Shown: positions 1-8,890 of the stretch, one piece after another
How the letters are laid out: each line of letters starts with the position of its first letter
Numbering within the stretch: position 1 is the first letter of the stretch
Source of the DNA: Deinococcales bacterium
Lineage (GTDB): Bacteria; Deinococcota; Deinococci; Deinococcales; JAAFIG01
Direction of reading: 5' to 3'
DNA length: 64,000 bases
Assembly (NCBI GenBank): GCA_025352125.1
Contig: JANXTZ010000034.1
Location: forward strand, 1-64,000
Notes under the pieces: model-generated
The model's database searches: none
What the model saw: the letters and a program-made list of their open reading frames with translations, nothing else
What the model was told of the DNA's origin: nothing
Translations under genes and position numbers: made by a program

Positions 1-430
1 GATAGATGCCCGAACGGGCTTGGAGGAGTTGTTCGACCGTTGCCTGTTTTTCAGTGTCGCTCAGACCACCAATGTCGTCAATATTCAATTCGGACATGGT
101 TTTCTCGAGTTTCACGGTCCCTTGGTCGTGATAGATGCCCATCAGGATGCTCAGAATGCTTTTGCGGATGGAATGAAGGTTCGTGGGGGTGGTGACATCA
201 CCATATTCGTGGACGATTTGCCCTTTGTGAATGATCAGGTAGGCGGATGTTCCCATGGTTCTGGCAAGGTCATCCGCGAATTGAAGTCCTGTTCTGGACC
301 AGCCCAATGCTTCCGGGTTGGTTTGTTTCCAAATGGCGTTGGGGTATTCGGGTTTGGTTTCGGTGGCGGAGATCAGAACGCCCAGGGCAACCAGGGACAA
401 GATCGCGGTGATGGTTTTTTGGATGCTCAT
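1..430 (-). CDS. Serine hydrolase, beta-lactamase class C family (partial, runs off window start)
   Basis: The minus strand reads open from an ATG at 430 to the window edge, so about 143 N-terminal residues are visible. Residues 1-22 form a hydrophobic signal-peptide-like segment. Residues 87-90 are SIRK within TNLHSIRKSILS, which matches the SxxK catalytic motif of class C beta-lactamase/esterase-type serine hydrolases. The enzyme is probably exported and acts on a peptide or ester bond; the substrate cannot be told. The YxN and HxG motifs would lie outside the window. An alternative ATG is at 442, and no clear ribosome site separates the two starts. Confidence 0.75.
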   Translation of the reverse strand, partial: MSIQKTITAILSLVALGVLISATETKPEYPNAIWKQTNPEALGWSRTGLQFADDLARTMGTSAYLIIHKGQIVHEYGDVTTPTNLHSIRKSILSILMGIYHDQGTVKLEKTMSELNIDDIGGLSDTEKQATVEQLLQARSGIY

Positions 431-434
431 GGTT

Positions 435-552
435 GGTGTCATACCATGATTTATGATTGCAAAAATCTATTTTTACGCAACAGTCGTCTCGAGAACATAC
501 ATCACCTGCCCATGTCTCTCGAGCCACCGCTGCCTGTGACAAGGGCTGAACC
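435..552. other. Intergenic, nothing recognised
   Basis: Short gap between two leftward genes. It holds two CTCGAG copies and an AT-rich stretch at about 455-480 that could contain the promoter of the serine hydrolase. I see no RNA gene or clear hairpin. Confidence 0.4.
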
Positions 553-747
553 TTAAATCGTGCGGCTTGGCAAATCGGGGATGACTTCCAAGCCGTACAC
601 GTCGCGGTAGGCATTGCGCTCAAGGGTTAAGCCGCAACTGCCGCACATGGTTTGATTCTGCCTTGGGAGTGTCCGATTCGCCAATGTCCACCCGCTCGAG
701 ATCAAATTCTGTTGGGCAGGTGATTTAAAATCCCAGAATTTAGCCAT
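553..747 (-). CDS. Small CxxC protein, unknown
   Basis: A 64-residue ORF. Its ATG at 747 is preceded by GAGGAGCGGG, a strong and well-spaced Shine-Dalgarno sequence, which is the main reason to call it. Residues 35-39 are CGSCG, one half of a zinc knuckle, followed by LTLERNAYRD. That tail weakly resembles the C-terminal zinc ribbon of TnpB-type transposases, so it could instead be a transposase remnant. I do not recognise a function. Confidence 0.4.
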   Translation of the reverse strand: MAKFWDFKSPAQQNLISSGWTLANRTLPRQNQTMCGSCGLTLERNAYRDVYGLEVIPDLPSRTI

Positions 748-819
748 CCCGCTCCTCGCGTGCCGATTCGGTTTCCAAAAGATTGCTGACGCGAACTCTG
801 AGTGGAGTCGATCTGAACG

Positions 820-3800
820 ATGCGGCGTTCATGTAAAATGTTTTACATGAACGAGACTGTGGGGCAGCTCACACGACGGCTCGTCGGGCTTGCCGTCCGA
901 CGCCCTGGACTGGCGGTTGCTTTGTGGGGCGAGGCTGGAATCGGCAAGACCCACATCACACTGGCATTGCTGGGCGAGACGCCGATCAACTTCGTAAGCG
1001 TTCGCTCTACCCAACCCATGGACGGGGTGGTCGGTGTCATACCGAAACCAAAGCGAGCGTCAATCTGGCTCGAGCGTGCCGCAAAACGTGTACACCAGGG
1101 TGATGCGCTCGAGGCTGGGGAGTTGGTTCAAACGCTTGCCGGATTGTTGAGCGCGAACGCACCGCTGATCTTACACGTCGAGGATTTACACGAGGCGGGA
1201 CCGGAGCAGATGGAGGTTTGGACCCAACTTGCCCTCGCGGTCACTCGAACGCGCGGGGTTGGCTTGATCGCCACCAGTCGAGTCCCGCCACCGAACGGCT
1301 TCGAGGCGTTCAAGCTCGAGCCGTTGGACAGGTTTGCCTCTGACGCCGCACTCGAGGTTGAGGCGGGCGGTGCCCTGCCCGCCGAGGCATGTGCTTGGAT
1401 TTTCGAGCACGCCCGTGGGAATCCACTGTTCACGCTCGAGTTCTTTCGTTTTCTGTCCCGTCACGGTTTTGTCTGGAATGACTCTCGGCGCTGGCGCTGG
1501 CGCGTGCCGGATCGCTCGGTCATTCCAATCACGGTCGAGGCGACCATCGAACGGGTCATCGCCGAGGCGGGCAACAGCGTCGAAACCCGAATGGCACTCA
1601 AAGCGCGGGCGTACCTCGAGAGCCTCGCCCCAAATCTGAAACTCGAGGCTGAAATCTGGGCACACATTGCCAGCCTCGAGGCGGGGCAGTTGGAACGTGC
1701 GGAACGAAACTTGTGGGCGCGGGGCGTGTTGAACGAATCCGGCTTTGTTCATCCATTGTTTCGGGAGGTTTCGGTCAATGGATTGAGCATCATTGAGCGC
1801 GAATCGTTCGCCAATCGAGCACTTGAGGTCTTGCCGCTCAACATCGCGGGCGGTTTCATCCTCGATGCGCAACTCGGACCTGCAAAGTCGCTCGAATGGC
1901 TGACGCGGGTTGCCGAAGCCTCAAATACGCCAGGGCGCTGGTTGGCGGCGGCGGTCGAGTTCGCCGGCGGCAACGAACGCACTCGGCTGGCGCTCGAAGC
2001 AGCCCGTGAACTGACGTCCAGCGATCTGCGCCAAGCCCAGAAATTCTACCGACTGGCACTCAAAGGCAGCAGCGATCCGGCAATCACGCTCGAGTTCGTG
2101 ACGTTTCTGGCACCACACCAGCCCGATGAGGCCAGAGCCTTGTTCGAGGCGTTGCCCGAACAGGTTCGGACGTCGGACGAGGGCTTGGTGGCGCGTTTTC
2201 AAATGATGGTGGTGATCGGTGACGTGCGCGGCATCATCGATTGCTGGAAGCAAGAGTTCGGCTCGAGCAGCGACCTCAGTCCAGATGCGGTCGTTCACGT
2301 GATTCAGTCGCTCAAAACTTTGGACCACTGCGATGATGCGATTCGGCTCGCCGATTTGGTGTTGCTCCGCTCAGACCTCAGTCCGTGGCAGCGGGCGCGG
2401 ATCATGAACCGCAAGACCAACGCCTACAATCAATCCAATCGCTACAGACAAGCACTCGAGTTGACCGATTCTGTGCTCGAGTTGCTGGCTGCTCACGGAC
2501 TGCCGGGGCGTGACGTGATCCTCAGCGACCATGCGATGTACCAGATGCACCTGGGCGATTACCGGTCTGCCCAAACCGATCTCGAGGAATCGGTGCGCCT
2601 GTCACAGGCGATTGGGCGCACGCCGAACGAAATGATGAATCGCGGTTTTCTGGGCGAGCTGCACGGCGAGTTTGGCGACCATGCGCTCGCCGAGGAGTTC
2701 CTGCTCGACGCGTTCGAGTACCAGGTTCACCATCCCGTCAGCGATTATTTGTGCGACACCGTGAACGCCCTGACCGAATTGTATCTGGCGTGGCGGGATC
2801 GTCCCTCGAGCGGCTTGCTGGCACAAAAATACGCTCGGCTCTCGCTCGAGTATGCCGCCGTCATGGGGGTTCCCACTTACCTGGCGGCTGCGTGCGCCTA
2901 CGCGGGATTCGTCGAACTCGAATACGGCAGCCCGAGTCGGGCGCTCGAATTGGCGCTCGAGGCGCGGGCGGTTCAGGTCACGGAACAACAATTTTTCGGG
3001 CGCTGGTTTCCGACCTGGCTCGAGGGCAAAGCCCAGATCAAACTCGGTGATCGCACTCGGGCGCTCGGCTTGCTCGAGAGAACCGTCGCGGGATTCGGGC
3101 AGATCGGACGCGTGGTGCAGATGAACTTGGCTGGGTTTGATCTGGACCGCTTGCGAAACGACAGCCAATCGGCTCGAGGTCGGCTGGAATGGTTTCAAGA
3201 GCGCGGTATGCGCAGTGCCCGCCTGTACGGTTTGCGATTGTTTCCCGAACTTGCCAGCGCTGAAACCGCAATCGAAACCCGAGCCGGCAGCCAACTTCAG
3301 GTGCTTGGCAACATGCAAATGCTGACCGCCGGAACACCAGAGGCGGTGCGCGGCGGCAAACGCAAGGAACTCATGGCGCTCCTGCTCGAGGCTCGCATTG
3401 GGGGTCGCAACGAAGTCCCCAGGCTCGATCTGTTCGACAGGCTTTACCCCAACTCGAGCGAATCTCAGGCAAGCACGGCGCTCGCCAGCCTGGTCTTTCA
3501 CCTGCGCGAATCGCTGGGTGCCAACACGATCCTCTCCTCCGAGGACGGCTACGCGCTGGGTCGAATCAGCTCTGATGCAGAGGTCTTTCTCGAAACTGGC
3601 GACACCCGACTCTGGCGCGGTCCTTACCTGGAGGGTTTTGAACTTGGCGGCGATGAAACCGTGCGCGAGGCACTGCACCTCGCGCTGCGCCAACGCGCCG
3701 AAACCTTGCTTGAAACCGATCCTGTTGAGACCGCTCGGCTTGGACGGCTGTTGTCCAGTGCTGACCCCTATGACCTCGAGAGCCTGCGCCTGACCCTGCG

Positions 3801-3921
3801 GGCTTTGCGGGGCAGTGACAATCACAAGAGCCTGAAAAGCACCTATGCTCGCGCTCGGAGCGTCCTGTTCGAGATCGGCGAAGCCTTGCCAGAACGCTGG
3901 ACCGAGTTCCTAGAGGGGTAA
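820..3921 (+). CDS. Large STAND-type regulator with C-terminal BTAD domain
   Basis: A 1033-residue protein. A P-loop ATPase comes first (Walker A GEAGIGKT at residues 37-44, LILHVEDLHE as Walker B), then a long helical TPR-like middle (about 350-800). About 208 C-terminal residues form a winged-helix plus bacterial transcriptional activator (BTAD) domain, with GGKRKELMALLLEA and an arginine-rich helical end. Family members (SARP/MalT-like) switch on target operons when the repeat region senses a ligand. The start at 820 has GTGGAG about 12 bases upstream; ATGs at 838 and 847 are alternatives, and 847 would lie inside the inverted repeat at 830-849. The gene is very rich in CTCGAG (22 copies), mostly read as Leu-Glu. 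Confidence 0.8.
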   Translation: MRRSCKMFYMNETVGQLTRRLVGLAVRRPGLAVALWGEAGIGKTHITLALLGETPINFVSVRSTQPMDGVVGVIPKPKRASIWLERAAKRVHQGDALEAGELVQTLAGLLSANAPLILHVEDLHEAGPEQMEVWTQLALAVTRTRGVGLIATSRVPPPNGFEAFKLEPLDRFASDAALEVEAGGALPAEACAWIFEHARGNPLFTLEFFRFLSRHGFVWNDSRRWRWRVPDRSVIPITVEATIERVIAEAGNSVETRMALKARAYLESLAPNLKLEAEIWAHIASLEAGQLERAERNLWARGVLNESGFVHPLFREVSVNGLSIIERESFANRALEVLPLNIAGGFILDAQLGPAKSLEWLTRVAEASNTPGRWLAAAVEFAGGNERTRLALEAARELTSSDLRQAQKFYRLALKGSSDPAITLEFVTFLAPHQPDEARALFEALPEQVRTSDEGLVARFQMMVVIGDVRGIIDCWKQEFGSSSDLSPDAVVHVIQSLKTLDHCDDAIRLADLVLLRSDLSPWQRARIMNRKTNAYNQSNRYRQALELTDSVLELLAAHGLPGRDVILSDHAMYQMHLGDYRSAQTDLEESVRLSQAIGRTPNEMMNRGFLGELHGEFGDHALAEEFLLDAFEYQVHHPVSDYLCDTVNALTELYLAWRDRPSSGLLAQKYARLSLEYAAVMGVPTYLAAACAYAGFVELEYGSPSRALELALEARAVQVTEQQFFGRWFPTWLEGKAQIKLGDRTRALGLLERTVAGFGQIGRVVQMNLAGFDLDRLRNDSQSARGRLEWFQERGMRSARLYGLRLFPELASAETAIETRAGSQLQVLGNMQMLTAGTPEAVRGGKRKELMALLLEARIGGRNEVPRLDLFDRLYPNSSESQASTALASLVFHLRESLGANTILSSEDGYALGRISSDAEVFLETGDTRLWRGPYLEGFELGGDETVREALHLALRQRAETLLETDPVETARLGRLLSSADPYDLESLRLTLRALRGSDNHKSLKSTYARARSVLFEIGEALPERWTEFLEG
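830..849. promoter_or_regulatory. Perfect inverted repeat, candidate operator
   Basis: CATGTAAAA and TTTTACATG are perfect 9-bp arms separated by TG. The site covers the 5' end of the regulator gene and contains two of its possible ATG codons. Such a symmetric AT-rich site at the start of a regulatory gene is typical of a repressor operator, perhaps autoregulatory. The binding protein is unknown. Confidence 0.5.
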
Positions 3922-4001
3922 AACGGCAAAACCAACTGATTCTGTGCTTCTGATCGAATCGCCCCGCCCTTAACTTGAGGTCGAGAGGGGGTTCGAGAAA
4001 C

Positions 4002-4256
4002 ATGTCAGGCATTGAGACCGATGGGGAGGACCCAAGTCCAGTTCGCTTCCGCCTGTGCGTGCGTTGCTTTCGCGCCGTGCCGACCAGCACGAACGAACGC
4101 TACTGCATCAACGATGGGAGCCAGATGCTCGAGCAGTGTCCAATGTGCAAGACGCCGATTTCCAGCCCGTACGCACGGTATTGCGCCGTTTGCGGTTTCG
4201 AGTTCGTTCTCGCCGATTCGTGGCGAGGACAAATCGAAATGAGGACACCGCTTTAA
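4002..4256 (+). CDS. Small double zinc-ribbon protein
   Basis: An 84-residue protein with pairs CVRC, CPMC and CAVC and a single Cys in RYCINDG, consistent with two zinc-ribbon units. I place the start at ATG 4002, because GAGAGGGGG precedes it and upstream residues are arginine-rich noise. It follows the BTAD regulator by 80 bases on the same strand and may be co-transcribed. It resembles the zinc ribbons found next to bacterial kinases and regulators. The function is unknown. Confidence 0.65.
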   Translation: MSGIETDGEDPSPVRFRLCVRCFRAVPTSTNERYCINDGSQMLEQCPMCKTPISSPYARYCAVCGFEFVLADSWRGQIEMRTPL

Positions 4257-4310
4257 ATTCGCCATCCACCGTTCAAATTTGATCCAAAACCCACACTGGA
4301 GGAACATGAG

Positions 4311-6611
4311 ATGAAACGATTTGAATTGATCTTGATGCTGGTGGCGCTCGTTGCCTGCGGCGGCGCACCCAACCCTGGACCGGGCGGCAGTGCCACCCAA
4401 ATGACTGCCGCGACCGGTGGCGTGCTCGAGGCTGGAGGGGCGAAATTGACGATTCCGCCGGGGGCGCTCAGTCAGGACGCCACCGTCACCTTGATCTCCA
4501 AGGGCAAGCCCAGCGAACCCGCCGAGAACCCGCTGCGACCCGCCGGAACGACGGTGGCGCTCGACCTCGGCGGAGCGGAATTGAAGATGCCAGCCAGCCT
4601 CGAGCTGTCGGTGGACGTGACGGGCGAGGGCAGCCTGGTGGTGCTCGAGACGCGCCCCGAGGGCAGCTCCAGCACTGAGGACCCCCTCATGTTGGTTCAC
4701 GCTGCCATGCCAATTGGGGCGACTCCCGCGAACCTTTCCCATTCCACTCGGTCTGTTCTAAGTCGGGTAACCTATGCGGTGCTGCGGGCGGGCGAGTATG
4801 CAGCGAACATCATCACCAAGCCTCCCACCAGCGACGGAACCGTGGGATCATCCTTGCAAGTGCCGTTTTACTGGCAGGCGCTCTATCCCTGGTGCGATCC
4901 GACTGCGCTGGCAATGGCGCTGAACTTTTACAAACCCCACGCGGCGATCTCGGGCAACACCAAGTTTCCAGGTGGCTTCGTCAGCAATTACGGGCTGGCC
5001 AGCCTGATACGCCAGAAGTCCACCGAGGGTTCGTGGCCCTGGGAGATCATCAAGGGCATGGGCTTGCCCAAGAATTCGTACTCGTTGCTGAAGTGGGACG
5101 CCGAACTCGTCCCCTCGGACAAGTCCGAGGAACGTTATGCGGGAGCTTTTGATGCCTTCAAGTCTTACGTCTCAACGATCACCGCCAGTAATGCCTTTCG
5201 AGGAAATACTCCTGTCTTTACCACGTCCGACCGCCAACACCACGCCTTCGTTCTGACCGGCTTGACAGATGCAGCCAACGATGGCGTGTTCGTCAACAAC
5301 GCCAACGACCGCTGGCGCGGCAGCCATCCATCACTGACTTGGAAAGAATTCCACGAGGCCAACTGTCCGCTCAAAGACCCCAACGACCCGAGCAAGGGCT
5401 GCGTTGACAAAGCCATCAGTAAGAACTCTGACCTGGTCACCTTCGTGTCCTACAGTGATCCCAAGCCCGAAGCCGAACGGCGCGGCTCGATTGAACTGCT
5501 TCCCGGCGGTTATTTCGACAAGGGGACGATACTCGAGGCGATGAACGACACCATCATCTTCCGCAACTCCAGCGATCACATCATTTCCAGGTGGATGTGG
5601 GACGGTCAATTCTCCAACGGCTACTTCTTCAGTGATGCGGCCAAACTGGACAACCGTTTCCCCTCTGGCGGCAACCTGCCGAGTGACAACGAGTTTCTGA
5701 AGTCCATCTACCGCTCGAGCAAACTCGAGACCGTTTTCAACCTCGTCAACATCACCAACCTCACGCTCGATTACGAACTCGAGGCTCGGCTGTTCGTCGG
5801 TGGGACGTCACGTTCCCAAAAATTCCTCAATCCCAAAATCGGCGCCCAGAGCTTCCAACGCATTGACCTCGACTGGGGCAACCTCGCCGATCTGGTTGGA
5901 ACGGTCGGTGCGCCCACCACGGCTCGACTCGAGTTCAACCTACGCCAGGGCGGGGTGCTTCAGGATGTCAAGCATGTCTCGTTTCGGCTGGTTCCCGACC
6001 CAACCGAAAAGCCCAGCGCACGAATCGTGACCCCAGTCACGGGCACGACACTGTTGAAGGGGTCCGCGTTCAACTTTAAAGGCGAGGCTTTCGACCCTCA
6101 CGCGCTGCCCGACGGACACCTGACCGGCGATCAACTGACCTGGATCATGAATGGTGCCAAGGTCGGTGAGGGAACCCAAATCAGCCTCAACTTCACCACA
6201 CCCGGCACGCGCACCCTCTCGTTCATGGCCCGCAATGACTACGGGGCACAGACCACCGCCACGGTCAGTGTCAACGTGATCGACCCGACCCGTATTCCCG
6301 GTGAGATTGTGATCGTCTCGCCAACGAACAACCAGCAGTTCAACCACGAACAGTTCGTACCCGTCGTGGTGCCGCTGGTCGGCTACGCAAGCTACTCCGA
6401 TGGCAGCCCCGTGCCAGACAACCGTCTGGTCTGGACGCTCGACGGTACCCCCGGCGAGATCGGGCGCGGCTCGAGCCTGAGCGTCGATCTGAGGAGCGGT
6501 CTGACTGGGAGCGGCTACACCCTACGCATGAGCGTCCTGAGCGCCGACGGTCAAAGCATCGGCAGCAAGACGGTGAGCGTCAAGATTGTCTGCAACGCCT
6601 GCGTCAACTAA
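4311..6611 (+). CDS. Lipoprotein with C39-like papain-fold domain and Ig-like domains
   Basis: A 766-residue exported protein. The lipobox VALVAC lies at about residues 12-17, so it is probably anchored to a membrane. Residues about 185-355 form a peptidase C39-like domain: candidate Cys in YPWCDPTALAMALNFY, candidate His in RQHHAFVLTGL and Asn/Asp in VNNANDRW. The last 200 residues look like two PKD/Ig-like domains. An SD (GGAGG) lies 8 bases before the ATG. It is followed by a second Ig-containing lipoprotein and could be a cell-surface cysteine peptidase; the substrate is unknown. Confidence 0.7.
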   Translation: MKRFELILMLVALVACGGAPNPGPGGSATQMTAATGGVLEAGGAKLTIPPGALSQDATVTLISKGKPSEPAENPLRPAGTTVALDLGGAELKMPASLELSVDVTGEGSLVVLETRPEGSSSTEDPLMLVHAAMPIGATPANLSHSTRSVLSRVTYAVLRAGEYAANIITKPPTSDGTVGSSLQVPFYWQALYPWCDPTALAMALNFYKPHAAISGNTKFPGGFVSNYGLASLIRQKSTEGSWPWEIIKGMGLPKNSYSLLKWDAELVPSDKSEERYAGAFDAFKSYVSTITASNAFRGNTPVFTTSDRQHHAFVLTGLTDAANDGVFVNNANDRWRGSHPSLTWKEFHEANCPLKDPNDPSKGCVDKAISKNSDLVTFVSYSDPKPEAERRGSIELLPGGYFDKGTILEAMNDTIIFRNSSDHIISRWMWDGQFSNGYFFSDAAKLDNRFPSGGNLPSDNEFLKSIYRSSKLETVFNLVNITNLTLDYELEARLFVGGTSRSQKFLNPKIGAQSFQRIDLDWGNLADLVGTVGAPTTARLEFNLRQGGVLQDVKHVSFRLVPDPTEKPSARIVTPVTGTTLLKGSAFNFKGEAFDPHALPDGHLTGDQLTWIMNGAKVGEGTQISLNFTTPGTRTLSFMARNDYGAQTTATVSVNVIDPTRIPGEIVIVSPTNNQQFNHEQFVPVVVPLVGYASYSDGSPVPDNRLVWTLDGTPGEIGRGSSLSVDLRSGLTGSGYTLRMSVLSADGQSIGSKTVSVKIVCNACVN

Positions 6612-6644
6612 ACCCTTCAAACCATAATTTTTAAGGAGTCAACC

Positions 6645-7874
6645 ATGAAACCGCAAACCATCCTGCTCATCTGCTCGACGCTGGTCCTGACCCTCAGTGG
6701 CTGTCCAAGCTCGAGTGGCGGCGGCTCAGACCTCAGCGTGAGTCTCTCGAGTCCCTCTGGTACAGCGTACACAAATGGCAGCCTGACCGTCCAGGCGAAC
6801 GTCACCGGTGGCACGCCCGAGAGCCTCGAACTGCTGCGCAACGGCACCTCGCTCGCCATCCTCACCGCCCCCTATGCTTATGCCTGGGACACGAGTGCCC
6901 TAAGTGAGGGCGGTTACAGCCTGGGCGTGCGGGCGACCAAGGGCGGCAAGACCATTCAGGGCGAAGCCCGCACCGTCTTCGTGGACCGCACCGCGCCGAC
7001 CGTCAACCTGAGCAGTGCCGTCACCACCTTGACTTCGGCGGGCAACCTCGAGCTGAACGCCGACGCGAGCGACACCCGAGGCATCGCCCGGGTCGAGTTT
7101 TTTGATGGAACTCAAAAGGTGGGCGAGTCCAGCTCGAGTCCATTCGGGCTGAGCCTTCCCCTGTCGTCCACCGACAACCGCGAGCACACTTTCAGCGCCA
7201 AAGCCACCGACCGCGCCGGCAACAGCGCCACCAGCACCGCGCTCAAGGTCAACGTGCTGATCCCCAAGCGTGTCAGCGAAAACCTGATCGTGAACGGCGA
7301 TGCCGAAGCCGGACCAGCCAGCAGCGGCGGAGAGTACCTGAATGACATTCCTGGCTGGCCCGCCCCCTTTTCCACAGTCCTGCGCTTCACGGTGTCAAAA
7401 TACGGCACGAGCAACATCAGCCTGACCGACGCCCCGCCGAACGGGGGCAAACAGTTCTTCGTGGGGGGAGCGGACATCAGCAACTCGATCACGCATGTTC
7501 CGGACAGCAGCATCACCAGCGCCCGTCAAGCCATCACCCTGAGCGCCGACTGGAATGCCGCCGTGGATGCGGGAGGCGTGACCTTCGACCTGAGCGGGTA
7601 TTTCGGCAGTCTGGGTTCCCTCAACGACACCGGATTGCTCTCTGCCTTCTTCCTGGACTCGGGCGGCAAGGCACTGAAAACCGTAGAACTCAAGGGGGTG
7701 ACTGCCCAGGATCGGGGTGACAAGACTGGGTTCGTGCGCCGCGCAGACGCCGGTGAGGTTCCCAAACAAACCCGAAGCGTCTTTATTGCACTCAGGCTGC
7801 TGCGTTCAACGGTTTCACCACAGTACAACTTTGGTCTTGCGGACAACCTCGCGCTGGTCTTGACCGCCTATTGA
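6645..7874 (+). CDS. Ig-like domain lipoprotein
   Basis: A 409-residue protein with signal peptide and lipobox TLSGC (Cys at about residue 20), then a Ser/Gly linker. Two tandem Ig-like (Big/cadherin-like) domains follow at about 30-110 and 115-200 (SLELLRNGTSLAI and RIARVEFFDGTQ-like strands), then a beta-rich region with NLIVNGDAEAG, as in carbohydrate-binding jelly-roll modules. It has a strong SD (AAGGAG) and lies 33 bases after the C39-like lipoprotein, so the two are probably one operon. Likely a surface adhesion or binding protein. Confidence 0.65.
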   Translation: MKPQTILLICSTLVLTLSGCPSSSGGGSDLSVSLSSPSGTAYTNGSLTVQANVTGGTPESLELLRNGTSLAILTAPYAYAWDTSALSEGGYSLGVRATKGGKTIQGEARTVFVDRTAPTVNLSSAVTTLTSAGNLELNADASDTRGIARVEFFDGTQKVGESSSSPFGLSLPLSSTDNREHTFSAKATDRAGNSATSTALKVNVLIPKRVSENLIVNGDAEAGPASSGGEYLNDIPGWPAPFSTVLRFTVSKYGTSNISLTDAPPNGGKQFFVGGADISNSITHVPDSSITSARQAITLSADWNAAVDAGGVTFDLSGYFGSLGSLNDTGLLSAFFLDSGGKALKTVELKGVTAQDRGDKTGFVRRADAGEVPKQTRSVFIALRLLRSTVSPQYNFGLADNLALVLTAY

Positions 7875-7984
7875 ACTGCGCGTTGCGGCTTCGATCTCGA
7901 GTTGCGCCGCGAGAACCCAAGGAGTGTGCGTGCTCGTGCTTCTCGAGGGAATACTCAGGTCTTTGGCTTTAGGGGAGAGTGGTT

Positions 7985-8552
7985 GTGACAAAAATCAACC
8001 GCGTTGCAATGTTGCTGGCGGCGCTTCGCGCAGGGCTGATCAGTTGCCTGTCAGGTCCGAATTCAAGCGCGGTTAAAGATTTGAGTGGCACCGTCAGCTT
8101 GGGGGCTGGGTTGAGCGGTCTGCCGATCCAGGTGGGAACCGCTGGCGGGGTCAACCGCTTGCCTGAACGGGCGACGTTCGTACCTGGCGAGGTGCTGGTC
8201 AAGTTCACTTCTGGCGTTTGCAGACAATCGGCGCTCGAGCATCTGGGCTTGAGCATCTGGGCTTGAACATCTGGGCTTGAACATCTGGGCTTGAGCGGTG
8301 CGACGCCGACCCAGGTGCAAGCGCTCGGTGTGCCTGGCGCAGGCGTGTACCGAGCCAATTTCACCTGGGCGCTGCTGAAAACGCGACCCTCGAGCTGGTC
8401 CAGCAGTTGCAGGTCCGCTCGGATATCCAATGGGCACAGCCGAACTTCATTCAGTACCCGAGCATTGTGCTGAACGACCCCCAGTACGCGCAGCAATGGC
8501 ATTATAAGAGCATCAACTTGCCGAATGCTTGGAACATTGAAATCGGCACGAC
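7985..8552 (+). pseudogene. Subtilisin-like (S8) protease, N-terminal remnant
   Basis: GTG at 7985 has GGGGAGAG six bases upstream. A lipobox (LISC) and a fervidolysin-like propeptide follow (FVPGEVLVKFTSG, then HLGLSGATPTQVQALGVPGAG, then LELVQQLQVRSDIQWAQPN and NDPQYAQQWHYKSINLPNAW). There are three lesions. A 4 x 14-bp tandem repeat at 8240-8295 introduces an in-frame TGA, a frameshift lies near 8365, and the reading stops at about 8552 where sequence changes to an antisense alcohol dehydrogenase fragment. No catalytic domain remains. Confidence 0.75.
8240..8295 (+). repeat. 14-bp tandem repeat, 4 copies
   Basis: The unit CATCTGGGCTTGAG/A occurs four times without spacer. Three extra copies add 42 bp, which keeps the frame but creates a TGA stop in the S8 protease propeptide. 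Likely produced by replication slippage. Confidence 0.9.
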
Positions 8553-8859
8553 CGCCATAACCCGTCTCGAACAGGTTGCCGAAAACGGCATCACCAATTT
8601 TAAATTGGGTCACGTTTTTACCCACCGCTTGGACTGTCCCTGCAATGTCGAAACCAAGAATCGGATATTTGGGTTTGAACAGTCCAGAATTGAGCCGAGC
8701 CAGAAACGGGTCAGCCCGTAAAAGTCGCCAATCTGGCGCATTAAGCGATGTCGCCTTTACTTTGACCAGAACTTGATTGTCTCGAGGCACGGGTGTTGCC
8801 ATTTCCTGCAATTGCAGCACATCCGGTGAACCGTATTTTTCGTAGACGATTGCTTTCAT
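8552..8859 (-). pseudogene. Zinc-type alcohol dehydrogenase/quinone reductase, N-terminal fragment
   Basis: From ATG 8859, about 103 residues match the GroES-like N-terminal domain of MDR oxidoreductases (MKAIVYEKYGSPDVLQL, then FDIAGTVQAVGKNV and GDAVFGNL). After GYGG the frame runs into antisense S8 protease sequence, so the Rossmann half is gone. It ends at the same junction as the S8 remnant, which points to one deletion fusing two convergent genes. The open frame continues to 7969 but is not meaningful there. Confidence 0.75.
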
Positions 8860-8890
8860 TGTAAACTTCGTATTTTGGGTATCTCGAGAT

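Noticed and set aside
2602..3825. Minus-strand ORF of 407 codons inside the BTAD regulator
   Set aside because: Antisense shadow of a gene with strong motifs, caused by codon bias and CTCGAG symmetry.
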